Below, piece by piece: positions 1 through 9,200 of a stretch of 64,000 nt of DNA; the first letter of the stretch is position 1; each line of letters starts with the position of its first letter. The DNA comes from CAVVFX01 sp963747535. Lineage in GTDB: Bacteria > Acidobacteriota > Terriglobia > Bryobacterales > Bryobacteraceae. The stretch is taken from NCBI GenBank assembly GCA_963747535.1, contig CAVVFX010000001.1, forward strand, positions 186,001 through 250,000, in the 5' to 3' direction. The position numbers and the translations under genes are program-made. The notes beneath the pieces are model-generated. The model did no database searches and was not told the DNA's origin. It worked only from the letters and a program-made list of their open reading frames with translations.

Positions 1-1
1 G

Positions 2-262
2 CTGGACCTACTCACCGCATTCGCGAAAGAGAAGGGCGCCACCCCTGCGCAAATCTCCCTCGCGTGGATGCTTCACAAGAAGGACTTCATCGTACCGATC
101 CCCGGATCGCGTAGGATCGAGCGGATCGAGGAGAACCTCGGTGCTGCTGACGTCGATCTGACCGAGGAGGAGTTCGAGCGAATTGAGGCGGAGTTGGCAA
201 AGATCGAGATCCACGGCAACCGCACAGACGAGGACATCGCCAAGCTGCGCGATCTCGACTAA
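2..262 (+). CDS. aldo/keto reductase, C-terminal part (5' end outside window)
   Basis: The frame is open from the window edge and ends at a TAA at 260-262. The visible 86 residues include the segment ISLAWMLHKKDFIVPIPGSR, which is the typical last strand-helix region of aldo/keto reductases that binds the NADP phosphate (IPG/S-R), followed by the usual acidic helix LTEEEFERIEAEL. The family reduces aldehydes and ketones with NADPH in the cytoplasm. The substrate cannot be told. Only the C-terminal quarter is visible, and the next gene is on the other strand after a repeat. Confidence 0.85.
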   Translation: MDLLTAFAKEKGATPAQISLAWMLHKKDFIVPIPGSRRIERIEENLGAADVDLTEEEFERIEAELAKIEIHGNRTDEDIAKLRDLD

Positions 263-339
263 CCCGCCGGGCCTCCGTCAGACAGATCGCCGCCTTGAAT
301 GCCGTTGTCATCCTTTCTCTGTTTCATAACGGATCGACG

Positions 340-505
340 TCCGCGGACACAAGTACACATCCACGCAGCTTTCTGCAAAACGCGTTTCGCAGTGTTTTCG
401 CGCTCGACAGGCGTCCACGAGGTTCGTGGTTCTCGGTTTTTCGCGCCGCAACGGCGATCGAGCGAGGGCATGAGTTCAGGGGGCTCGTTCAGGCCACGGC
501 GCCGG
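340..505. repeat. diverged dispersed repeat, copy A (inverted relative to 22862-23022)
   Basis: By eye this stretch matches the reverse complement of 22862-23022 at roughly 80% identity over about 160 bases, sharing blocks such as CACAAGTACACA, TGTTTTCGCGCTCG and GCGTCCACGAGGTTCG. Reading frames run through it but I take none as a gene. It occupies most of the gap 263-592; I see nothing else there. Confidence 0.7.
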
Positions 506-592
506 ACCGGGCGCCGCTGTAATGGCCGCCGGAAGACATAACCAGCGCTTATGTCCGGCTATCCGGATTTTCTGCGGAACGGGCAACGACGC

Positions 593-1030
593 TTACTTGG
601 TAACGAGCGCATGAAGAAATACGCCGCTGAAAAGCAATCCGACGAAGAAAGAGGCGATCGACACGGCGCACGCCCAATCCCGCGTGTTCTCAAATTGACT
701 CTCGGTCAACCACTCGTTACCGCCACCGGACATGAGTTTCAGAAATTTAGCGGCGGCGTAGAAAAAGACCATGCAGGCGACGACCGAAAGAAAGAGGAAG
801 GACCATGATAACCAGGCCCATTGATCGAGGTGGTCCTTGGGAACGCCCTTGATGGCGAAAGTCTTCACGAGGACCAGGGGAAGCACAAGGCTAGCAGTTG
901 CAAGACTAAGTACTATCTTCATCACATCTTGATATACCGCGTTTGTTTTTTCCTTCCACTCAGTCTGCTTGGCGGCGTGTTCTTGACGGGTTCGCCTTGC
1001 GAGTTGGGCGGAGATTGTCATGCTGTTCAT
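593..1030 (-). CDS. hypothetical membrane protein
   Basis: A 145-residue protein with three likely membrane segments: about residues 37-58 (ending LPLVLVKTF), 73-93 (a W/F/L-rich stretch reading WSFLFLSVVACMVFFYAAA) and 118-141 (ACAVSIASFFVGLLFSGVFL). The N-terminal 30 residues are charged and probably cytoplasmic. I do not recognise the family and no catalytic motif is visible. It stands alone between repeats, so context gives no function. The start could be Met4 rather than Met1. Confidence 0.6.
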   Translation of the reverse strand: MNSMTISAQLARRTRQEHAAKQTEWKEKTNAVYQDVMKIVLSLATASLVLPLVLVKTFAIKGVPKDHLDQWAWLSWSFLFLSVVACMVFFYAAAKFLKLMSGGGNEWLTESQFENTRDWACAVSIASFFVGLLFSGVFLHALVTK

Positions 1031-1249
1031 CGTTCGCCTCCGGAATAATAGGGGCGCTCACCATAGAGGTAGCCGTTTCCCCTGCCCACATTCTTACGCA
1101 CCCGGAGCGTGAAAGCCCCACGTGCTTCACGCTCGACAAAATGAATAATCGAAAAGCTTCGGCGGCCTGTGCATGTGTCTTTTTGAAAGCCGTTATTGTT
1201 CGCGTTTTCTCGTACGCTACGTTGCGGCCCGCGCGAGGTCAGGGCCCGG

Positions 1250-1382
1250 GGTTCCGTTGCGAAGTTCCAATTCTCGCTGTTTCGTTTCCAAGTGGGGTCG
1301 CCGAAAGGCCCATTAATAAAGGGTTTCTGGTAAAACAGAAAGCCTCTCTTGTGTTCTGCGCACCAATTTCGCAATGGAACCG
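1250..1382 (-). repeat. 133-bp MITE-like repeat, copy 1 (identical inverted copy at 27028-27160)
   Basis: All 133 bases equal the reverse complement of 27028-27160. The repeat has its own imperfect terminal inverted repeats: one end reads GGTTCCATTGCGAAATT and the other, reversed, GGTTCCGTTGCGAAGTT (15 of 17 match). I see no target duplication at either copy. Its left edge abuts a GGGCCC palindrome, as does the other copy. It supplies the last codons and the stop of the DUF3800 remnant on the minus strand. Confidence 0.85.
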
Positions 1383-1864
1383 AACTGAACCATCAGCGAC
1401 TTCGATACGAAAAGGGGACCTATCCCATCATTGGCCTGGAGAATCTTCTCCAATTGCCCGCGATGAGTGGCGCCGTCCTCGAAAAAGAACTTCACGTCTT
1501 GTTGTCGAATGCCCTTATTCTTCGCCCATTTCAGGAGTTGGGCAACACAAGTCCTGCCGCAAAAAGCGTACGGATGCCCTAGGCTCTCGCCTATGCAGTA
1601 TCGTTCGTTAAGGCGTTCCCAATCTCTCAGGGCAACAGTGCAAGAGAACGCCTTATTGACGTTGCGCTTCACGCCAACATAACGGACATTATAATGTTTT
1701 CGCACCACCGCAACCCATGCCGTCGCGCCAGCCGCCGCTCTGCCCGATTCACTCGCGGCGCCCATGCACTTTCCGGGAGGCTCACGAGCGCCTTGGAAGT
1801 CCGTCGCGCGATAACGGCAGTATTGGCAGCAAAAGCGCAGGCCATATTCCTTACCGGCACGCAC
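1313..1864 (-). pseudogene. DUF3800-like protein remnant
   Basis: The middle of this 183-codon frame resembles the C-terminal half of DUF3800 proteins: an aromatic stretch ending in a Cys (HPYAFCGRTC), a tryptophan helix (LLKWAKNKG), then KFFFEDG, the acidic strand typical of this RNase H-like family. The first 55 residues do not fit the family, and the last 23 (FGSIAKLVRRTQ onward) are encoded by the inserted 133-bp repeat, which also provides the stop. The N-terminal half, which should carry the first catalytic Asp, is missing. I therefore call it a doubly truncated gene. The 242 bases upstream (1865-2106) hold nothing I recognise. Confidence 0.5.
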
Positions 1865-2106
1865 CCCGAGGTCGGCGGCGCCCGCGCGCTGGGTTCGATC
1901 ACAAAGCGCCTGACCGACGCCTGCATCGCCGAGGTGGGCTGCGATTTCGTGAAAGCAATATCTTGATCGGCTGAGCTACGCGTGGTGATCAGATGAGGCA
2001 AGGGACACCGCGATTGCTGCCGCATTCGGGTTTGTCGTCGTCGCGCTATCGAAAGCCCGGCGCAAGGCGGAGGCCCGTTGAACCGCCCATTCGACAGCCA
2101 TCTGTC

Positions 2107-4389
2107 CTATGGCAATGCAAACGACAGAATGTTGGCTCCTGCCGCAACCGCTACATACTGATGTCCGCCCGCCATATAAGTTATCGGCGCGGTCTTGATG
2201 GTCGCGTTGGTGGGAACATGCCACAAGGGCTGTCCATCTTTTTGATCGACGGCGACCAGATCGCCACCTGGGTCGGGGTAGAGGAGGACTCCGCCGGCAG
2301 TCGCCAGCACGCCCGCCCACCGCTTACCTTCGACTGGTCCGAATTGCGGAATCTCCCAAACCACTTTTCCGGTCTCTATATCGAGCGCGCGGACGTACCT
2401 CTTGCCGGGTGGAACATGCGCATGGCTCGACTTGGCGACGCACTTTTCCATCGCCATCAGATAGTAGAGGCGAGTAGACGGACTGAACGCGGTGGCATTC
2501 CAGTTGGTCGCGTCCTCCGGGCAGCTCATATCCGACTCGCGTTGAAGTTGCGGACGGCCGTCCGCGCCGATGCCGCTCGCCCAGGTTACTTCCACGAAGT
2601 TCCTGCTCAGCAGTAGCTCGCCGTTTGTCCGGTCGAGCACGTAGAAGAATCCGTTGCGATCCGCATGCAATAATAGCTTTCGCTCGCGCCCGCGATACTG
2701 AGTGTCCACCAGGACCGAGGGCTCGGTCGAGTCCCAGACGTGGACGTCATGCGGTGTGAATTGATAATGCCACTTCAGTTTTCCGGTGTCCGGGTTCAGC
2801 GCCAGAATGCATTCGGTGAAGAGGTTATCGCCTGGGCGACTGTCGCCATTTGTGTTCGGGTAAGGAGTGGCCGTCGGCCAGTATACAGTGTCGGTTTCCC
2901 AATCGTAACTTCCCGTCAGCCAGGTTGACCCTCCTCCCGGACCCGGATCGTTTCCACCCCAGGTATCGTAGCCCGATTCTCCCTTACCCGGTATGGTCCA
3001 GAACCTCCAGACTCGTTCACCGGTGGACGCTTTGTACGCGGCGAGAAATCCTCGAATGCCCCAGTCTCCGCCCGACACTCCCGCGATGACCATGTCCTTG
3101 ACAACCAGGGGAGCCACGGTCGATCCGTAGTGCTGAGCTTCATCCGGCATCACGGCTTCCCAGACCAGGGCTCCCGTTGTGCGGTTCAACGCGATCAGGT
3201 GGGCGTTGTCGGTTACCATGAAGATCTTGTCGCCAACTAGAGCCGCGCCGCGATTGGTTCCCAAAGACGCGTCGGACACTAGGCCCGGAGTTCGTGGACG
3301 TGAATACTGCCAGAGTTGCCGGCCGGTGAGAGCGTCCACTGCAAACGCCTGGTGGGGGCCGGTTAAATACATAATGCCGTCGGCGACAAGCGGAGTAACT
3401 TCCAGGCCGAAATACTTCATGTTCTCCACATAGTAAGGAGTGTCCGGGAGGAGTTGTGCCCATAGAGGAATGGAAATAGTCCACTTGAGCTTTAGCTGGG
3501 CCACGTTGGAAGTACTGATCTCGGTAAGTTCGCTGTAACGGTTTCCAGTCAGCTTTCCGTTATAGGTCAGCCAGTCGCCTGGTTTGGGGTCGACAAGTTG
3601 TGAGAACCCGATTCCGCTTGCATCGGAAGATCCTGCAACCGGCGTGCCCGGCTTTACGCCGGTCAGGTGACCGAGATAGGCAATCAGATTCTGCAGTTCC
3701 TCCGGAGTAGCTCTCACCGGCGGCATCGACGATTGCTTCTCGTCCTCAATCGTCGAAATCTGCTCGTCCTGAAACGAGTGGAACTGTCCCTCAAAATCCT
3801 GAATGTTTATGTCGTAATTGGTGCGGTTTCTGGCGAACCCGCGGATCGTGCGACCATCCCGCAATTTGACTCGAACGACCGCGTAACCAGGCGTGATGTG
3901 TGCGCTCGGTTCGAGGAGTGCCTCACGCATCTCGTCGGCCGTCATCTCATTGCCGACATCGGAGAGATCGGGACCAACCGGCTTCCCGCCGCCATAGACC
4001 ATATGGCAGGTAGCGCATTGCCCCTTAGCTGAAAAGTAATGGCGTCCGGCCTCAGCGTCGCCTTCGACGGTTGCTTCCGCGGCGGGCCCGTTCAATGTAC
4101 GCAGGAACATCGCCAGAGCTTCGCGATCTTCTATCGGAAGAGCGAACGCCGGCATTCCGGAATTCGGAGCGCCTTTGCGGATGAAATCACGCAATTGCTC
4201 GACCGGGAGTCTTCGCACCTGGCGATTGGACGCGAGCCCCGGCCCGCGACCGGTACCATGGGCATCGGCGCCGTGGCAGCCGGCGCAATGGTCCGCGAAA
4301 AGTTTACGGGCGTTACTGTTCTGCGCAAGTGAGAGGATTGGAGTCAGTGCTAACGCGGCGACAATGCCGCACGCTCGACCAGGTCTCAT
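2107..4389 (-). CDS. PQQ-dependent dehydrogenase with N-terminal dihaem cytochrome c
   Basis: A 760-residue exported quinoprotein. A signal peptide (cut near residue 22, after LSLAQ) is followed by two cytochrome c domains, with CAGCH at 35-39 (Met79 in GMPAF a likely axial ligand) and CATCH at 125-129. From about residue 260 comes an eight-bladed PQQ propeller with repeated W/D-x-TG-x-LW units and the conserved block around HDVHVWDSTEP. The family oxidises alcohols or sugars in the periplasm and passes electrons through the haems to the respiratory chain. Haem domains normally sit at the C-terminus in quinohaemoprotein alcohol dehydrogenases; here they precede the propeller. The start overlaps the stop of the upstream amidohydrolase gene by 4 bases, so the two are co-translated. 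The substrate is unknown. Confidence 0.9.
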   Translation of the reverse strand: MRPGRACGIVAALALTPILSLAQNSNARKLFADHCAGCHGADAHGTGRGPGLASNRQVRRLPVEQLRDFIRKGAPNSGMPAFALPIEDREALAMFLRTLNGPAAEATVEGDAEAGRHYFSAKGQCATCHMVYGGGKPVGPDLSDVGNEMTADEMREALLEPSAHITPGYAVVRVKLRDGRTIRGFARNRTNYDINIQDFEGQFHSFQDEQISTIEDEKQSSMPPVRATPEELQNLIAYLGHLTGVKPGTPVAGSSDASGIGFSQLVDPKPGDWLTYNGKLTGNRYSELTEISTSNVAQLKLKWTISIPLWAQLLPDTPYYVENMKYFGLEVTPLVADGIMYLTGPHQAFAVDALTGRQLWQYSRPRTPGLVSDASLGTNRGAALVGDKIFMVTDNAHLIALNRTTGALVWEAVMPDEAQHYGSTVAPLVVKDMVIAGVSGGDWGIRGFLAAYKASTGERVWRFWTIPGKGESGYDTWGGNDPGPGGGSTWLTGSYDWETDTVYWPTATPYPNTNGDSRPGDNLFTECILALNPDTGKLKWHYQFTPHDVHVWDSTEPSVLVDTQYRGRERKLLLHADRNGFFYVLDRTNGELLLSRNFVEVTWASGIGADGRPQLQRESDMSCPEDATNWNATAFSPSTRLYYLMAMEKCVAKSSHAHVPPGKRYVRALDIETGKVVWEIPQFGPVEGKRWAGVLATAGGVLLYPDPGGDLVAVDQKDGQPLWHVPTNATIKTAPITYMAGGHQYVAVAAGANILSFALP

Positions 4390-5297
4390 GACGGGTATCC
4401 CTTCGTCCGGAGAATAGGACCATACAAACGGCGGAGATTGCCGCCCAGCACTAGCTCTTTGGACGAATCAGGAATATCGGCGCCCATCACCTTACTCAGT
4501 TGGGAAGCGAAACTGCGGCCACCGACATCGCTGCCGTAAACGACCCGCTCACGCCCGAGTTCGCGCACCGCCATCTCCACAAAACCCGAAGTGGGATCGG
4601 AACCGGCGATTTCGGCACAAACATTTTTCGTATCGCGAATCATGCGAATCCCCTGCTCCCAGTTCCCTCCCGTGTGGGCACAAATGAACATAGCGTCGGG
4701 ATGTCGCCTGGCAAGCTCCACCAGGTCATTCGGGCTGGACTCGCCTGCTTCATTCCCGCCTGTCTTGAGCCAGCAATGCTGCAGGATGGGAGCCTTCATC
4801 GAGACTGCGCGTTCGACAATCGGATCGAGTTCAGGCGCGTTGCATCGCTTGTCGATTTCCAGTTCGCCGATGCCGATCATGGGACCGTCGCGTACGCAAC
4901 GATCGAATTCCCGGAGGCTCAAATCGAGATGACTCGGGCTCAAATAAACAGAGCCGTACGCCCGGTCGGGGAAACGCCGCACGGCGCGCAACACGCGATC
5001 ATTTTCCTCGCGAAGTTGATCGGCGGTTGGATGCAGGTTTGCCGAATAGCCTTGCGAGAGTATCAGACGCTCGATTCCCATGCGGTCGGCCAATCGGACC
5101 AGAAACTCGATTCGCTGTTCCGGCATGTCGCCGGGAACCCTGGCCATATGGCAATGGACGTCCCAGATCCTTAGACCTCGGTTCGGTTCCTGCGCTTGGG
5201 TCGTCTTTTCCGCGAGATGGAGTAGCGCCGCGCCGCTAGTTGCACAAACGCCGTTTAGAAAGGTCCGCCGATCAAGTAACTTCTCGATCATGATCAT
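4386..5297 (-). CDS. Tat-exported amidohydrolase (metal-dependent hydrolase)
   Basis: 303 residues. The N-terminus carries a twin-arginine signal (DRRTFLNGV, then a hydrophobic stretch ending in AEKTTQAQ). The mature part begins LRIWDVHCHM, the H-x-H metal motif on the first strand of the TIM-barrel amidohydrolase fold. It goes on to QHCWLKTGG, ICAHTGGNW (metal His) and VYGSDVGG (the conserved barrel-end Asp). This is the amidohydrolase-2 group of hydrolases and decarboxylases. It lies between a second amidohydrolase (13-base gap upstream) and the PQQ dehydrogenase (4-base overlap downstream), so it probably acts in the periplasm on the same compound class. Confidence 0.85.
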   Translation of the reverse strand: MIMIEKLLDRRTFLNGVCATSGAALLHLAEKTTQAQEPNRGLRIWDVHCHMARVPGDMPEQRIEFLVRLADRMGIERLILSQGYSANLHPTADQLREENDRVLRAVRRFPDRAYGSVYLSPSHLDLSLREFDRCVRDGPMIGIGELEIDKRCNAPELDPIVERAVSMKAPILQHCWLKTGGNEAGESSPNDLVELARRHPDAMFICAHTGGNWEQGIRMIRDTKNVCAEIAGSDPTSGFVEMAVRELGRERVVYGSDVGGRSFASQLSKVMGADIPDSSKELVLGGNLRRLYGPILRTKGYPS

Positions 5298-5310
5298 GCT
5301 CCTTTTGATT

Positions 5311-6078
5311 TCAGGAACGCCCCGGCAGGATCCGTCGGGCGTTATCCACGCACACGGCTTTCACGTCCGCATCGTTGAAACCTGCTTCGCGGACCTTCAT
5401 TGCCGCGGATTCCAAGTAGTATAGCGGGAAGTGGGAACCGAAGACTACCCTGTCGCGTGACACTTCCGCCGCCAGGTCCGCTACACCCACAACATGTTCT
5501 ACCATCGCGAAATCGAAAAACACCTGCCCGGCTGCGGCCAGCTGTCTACGGCCCTGCCCCGCGCCCAGATTCAAAATCAACAGTCGAAGTGACGGAATGG
5601 TGCGCAGGATCTCAGGGAGCGGACCGAGATTCACCGGCGGAAACCGCATGAGCGGATGCTGGGTGCGCTCGTCTTCCATCTGAACGGCGAGTTGCACAAT
5701 CATGCCCGCCGCGGACCCGCGCCGCAGCACGTCGCTGAACTCCGGGTCCGCGAGCGAGTATCCGTGATAGTTGGGATGCAGGCGAATGCCGGGCATGCGA
5801 TGCACTTCGCGGCAACGGCGTAGATCTTCCTGCCAGTCAGGCAATTTGGGATTGATCGTCCCGAATGGAACCAGCATGCCATTGCCGAACTTCTTGCAAT
5901 CGGCCGCCAGGCGAGCATTCACACCGCCTACGTCCCGGTGCAGCAGGCCATCAAAGCTCCCGACCCACGCTTCGGTGACGCCCTGCTCGCGCATGTGGGA
6001 GACGAAGGCGGAGGGTTCATCTCCTGCGAGCCGGCGGAAGGGCCACCGGGACAGATAGGCGTTGGTATCGATTGTCAT
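5311..6078 (-). CDS. amidohydrolase family protein, cytoplasmic
   Basis: About 255 residues of an amidohydrolase-2 type TIM barrel. The N-terminal metal motif is degenerate (TIDTNAYLSRWPFRR, with no H-x-H). The conserved GIRLHPNYHGY strand is present, and the barrel closes with VVFGSHFPLYY, where the usual Asp is replaced by His. It may therefore bind metal differently or be non-hydrolytic. There is no signal peptide. I chose Met7 of the longer frame (start 6078) because the family block begins there; 6096 is the alternative. First gene of the three-gene operon ending at 2107, and divergent from the TonB receptor. Confidence 0.75.
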   Translation of the reverse strand: MTIDTNAYLSRWPFRRLAGDEPSAFVSHMREQGVTEAWVGSFDGLLHRDVGGVNARLAADCKKFGNGMLVPFGTINPKLPDWQEDLRRCREVHRMPGIRLHPNYHGYSLADPEFSDVLRRGSAAGMIVQLAVQMEDERTQHPLMRFPPVNLGPLPEILRTIPSLRLLILNLGAGQGRRQLAAAGQVFFDFAMVEHVVGVADLAAEVSRDRVVFGSHFPLYYLESAAMKVREAGFNDADVKAVCVDNARRILPGRS

Positions 6079-6267
6079 CTGAAGTTTCCTTCCCATTCAG
6101 GATAGGTAAGATGCACGCTGGTCTGCAAAGCCGGCCTCGGCGCGATTCAGCCGAGTCGGCGCGCGCCTGAATCAGGGGCTCGCTCAGACGATCGGTTTGA
6201 GGTACAATGCCAAAACTGCTAGGAAGGCCAAGTTCGCAGGTCCTGGTTCAGGCTGGAGGGAGCGGAC

Positions 6268-9200
6268 ATGAAAACTAGGCTATACGTGATTGCGGCGCTC
6301 TTGGCGCTGACATCGGCAGGCCTGCGGGCGCAAGGCGACCGCGGAATCATTACGGGTACCGTCAAAGATGCAAGCGGCGCAGTAGTTCCCGGTGCACAGG
6401 TGACGGCCACTCATCTCGATACCAACACCAACTATAAAGCCCGCACGACTGCCGCGGGAGACTTCACCGTGCCGGAGTTGCCGGTCGGCAACTACCGCGT
6501 GCGAGTCGAAAACGCAGGGTTCAAGACGCACGTTTCCGACAACGTTGAAGTCTCACCCGGAGCGACCGTGCGGCTCGATATGGCGATGGAAGTCGGCACC
6601 GCCCAACAGACCGTTGAAGTCCAAGCCAATGCGCTGGTGGTAGCAACCGACACCGCCCGCGTGAGTACGGAGGTGTCCGCCAAACTGGTGGACGATTTGC
6701 CGATCATCGTAAATGGCGCGGTGCGCAGCCCCTTTGATCTGGCATACACGACGCCGGAAGCGCAAGGCACCGGGGACGCCGGCCTGCGGATCGGCGGAGG
6801 CCGGATTGGCGTTTACGGTATGACCCTGGACGGCACCGCCGCCACGGTCGCACGTCCCGATGCCCAAACCACCTGGTCGGCAATCAACTCCCCCTCAGTC
6901 GAGGCCCTCACGGAATTTAACGTCGAGGCCGGCGGTTTCAAGGCCGAAACCGGTCACGCTTCCGGCGGCACCATCAGCTTTGTCTCCAAATCGGGTACCA
7001 ACAATTTCCATGGGGACGCCTACGAGTTCCTGCGCAATCAGGACCTTGACGCCAAGGGCTTCTTCGGGACCACGAAGCCCATTTACAAACAGAACGACTT
7101 CGGTTTCACCGCAGGCGGGCCGGTGTGGCTTCCAAAAATATACAACGGCCGTAACCGGTCGTTCTTCTTCTTCTCCTACGAGGGTTTCCGCAATCGCGTC
7201 GGGGCCTCTAACACGCCCTACTCTGTGCCGCCGCCCGAATTCTTCACGGGTGACCTGCACAACTGGGTGAACTCCAGCGGCAAGATGATTCAGATCTACG
7301 ATCCCTCGACCACCACGCTTCAGAACGGCACTTACGTCAGGACGCCGTTTCCCAACAACCAGATTCCGCAGTCGGAGTTCGATCCTGTGGCGAGAGCGAT
7401 TGCGACCTACATAGAACCCTACGTAAAGCCCAACGTTCCGAATCTGGTCCCCGGCACTTCGGCCTACGTCCGCAACAACGCCATTTCCTACGGCACCGCC
7501 CAGAATCCGAATAACAAGTACAGCATCAAGGCCGACCAGGTGCTCACCAAGAACCAGAAGCTCGCATTCCTGTTTAGCCGCACGCGGGAACAGGATCTGG
7601 GTTGTGGCAACTCGACTTGCACCCTGCCTTTCCCGTTTTCCGGCAATCCGGGATACAACCGTGCGGACGTGTATCGCCTCAGTTACGACTACACCATCAC
7701 CCCGACTTTGCTGAACCGCTTCTACGCGGGTGGCAACAACTGGCGGCAGAATCACGGGTCGTATACCACCTATTCAGGCGCGCCGGAGGCCGACGGAATT
7801 CCTACCACATCAACTGACTGGAAGAGCAAGGGGATTTGCATACCCAACTGGCCCAATTGCCAAGACGCCTTTCCCATAATCAACTTTTCCAACTTTCAAT
7901 CCTGGGGCGTGGGCGCCCCGAACGGTTCGGACAATATCGTGGTCGAATTCCGGGACGACATGACCAAAGTTCACGGCTCCCACACGTTCAAGTGGGGCTA
8001 CTATTACAACACCACCCACTACAATGGCTTCGGTCTGACGTACACTGCCGGCGACGCGAGCTTCTCCTATCTCAACACCGCCATACCGCTTGACACCAGC
8101 CAGGCAACCGGCAGCGATTTCGCGTCGTTCCTGCTCGGCCAGGCGTCCGCCTATAATCTCGATACCGTACGGTACATTTCCGGCCAGTACCGCACTCAAC
8201 AGATGTATTTTCAGGACGACTGGCGCGTGTCGTCGCGACTGACGGTGAACATAGGCCTGCGGTATGAGTTCAACCTGGCGCCGATATACGGAAACAACAT
8301 CCTCAGCAACTTCAGCCCAACTACTCCTAACCCCGGCGCGGGCGGGCTGCTGGGCGCGCAGATCTTCGCGGGCTACGGTCCGGGAAGGCAGAACACTGAT
8401 ACCCTGGCGCCAAACTGGTTTGGCGGCTGGGGACCGCGGCTGGGTTTCGCCTACGCTGTGGACAACAAGACCACGATTCGGGGCGCGGCTACCCGCAGTT
8501 ACGGACCCGTGATCAACCCCCTGGGCTCGACGCATTACCTGGGTTTCGTACAGCAGATTACGGCCAGCGACACCAGCCAGGGCCTGAGCCCGCTGTTCAC
8601 CTTGGCGGGGGGCGCGCCCTACTGGGCGCCGGTGCCGGACATCGATCCCTCGGTCTCCAACGGCAACTCCAATGTCCCCTATTACAATGGAAAAACCGCG
8701 ACGCGAGGGTCGGGTGAGATGACCTACGCGCTAAACGTCCAACGCCAGCTTGGCAGCAACATAGTCGCGGAAATCGGCTACCTGGGTACCATGGCAAGCG
8801 ACATTCAGTCGTCATTGCTGGCGGACAACCAGATCCAATACCGCAGTCTGCCGGCCGATCTCAACCCCTTCACCGCCGCGGGCCGCACTCTGTTGAACTC
8901 GCAGATCACCTCGCCGGCCGCTGTTGCTGCTGGCATCACGCCGCCATATCCGTTGTTTGTCCATGACTTCGGCACCGGCGCGACCGTAGCCCAAGCCCTG
9001 CGGCCTTACCCGATGTATGCGCGGGTCGATACGATCAGCGGCGGCGGCGACCGGCTCGGCCATTCGACTTACAATTCCATGGAGCTGAAGCTGACCAAGC
9101 GGTATTCCGCCGGCCTCACTTTGCAGGCCTCCTACGTGTTTTCGAAGGCGCTGACCGACTCGGACAACTACAGTTCCACGCCTACCTCGATGGATGCCTA

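Noticed and set aside
943..1611. Long plus-strand reading frame over the 133-bp repeat
   Set aside because: It is antisense to the DUF3800 remnant and its text comes from the repeat; the same peptide appears antisense at 27 kb only because the repeat is there too.
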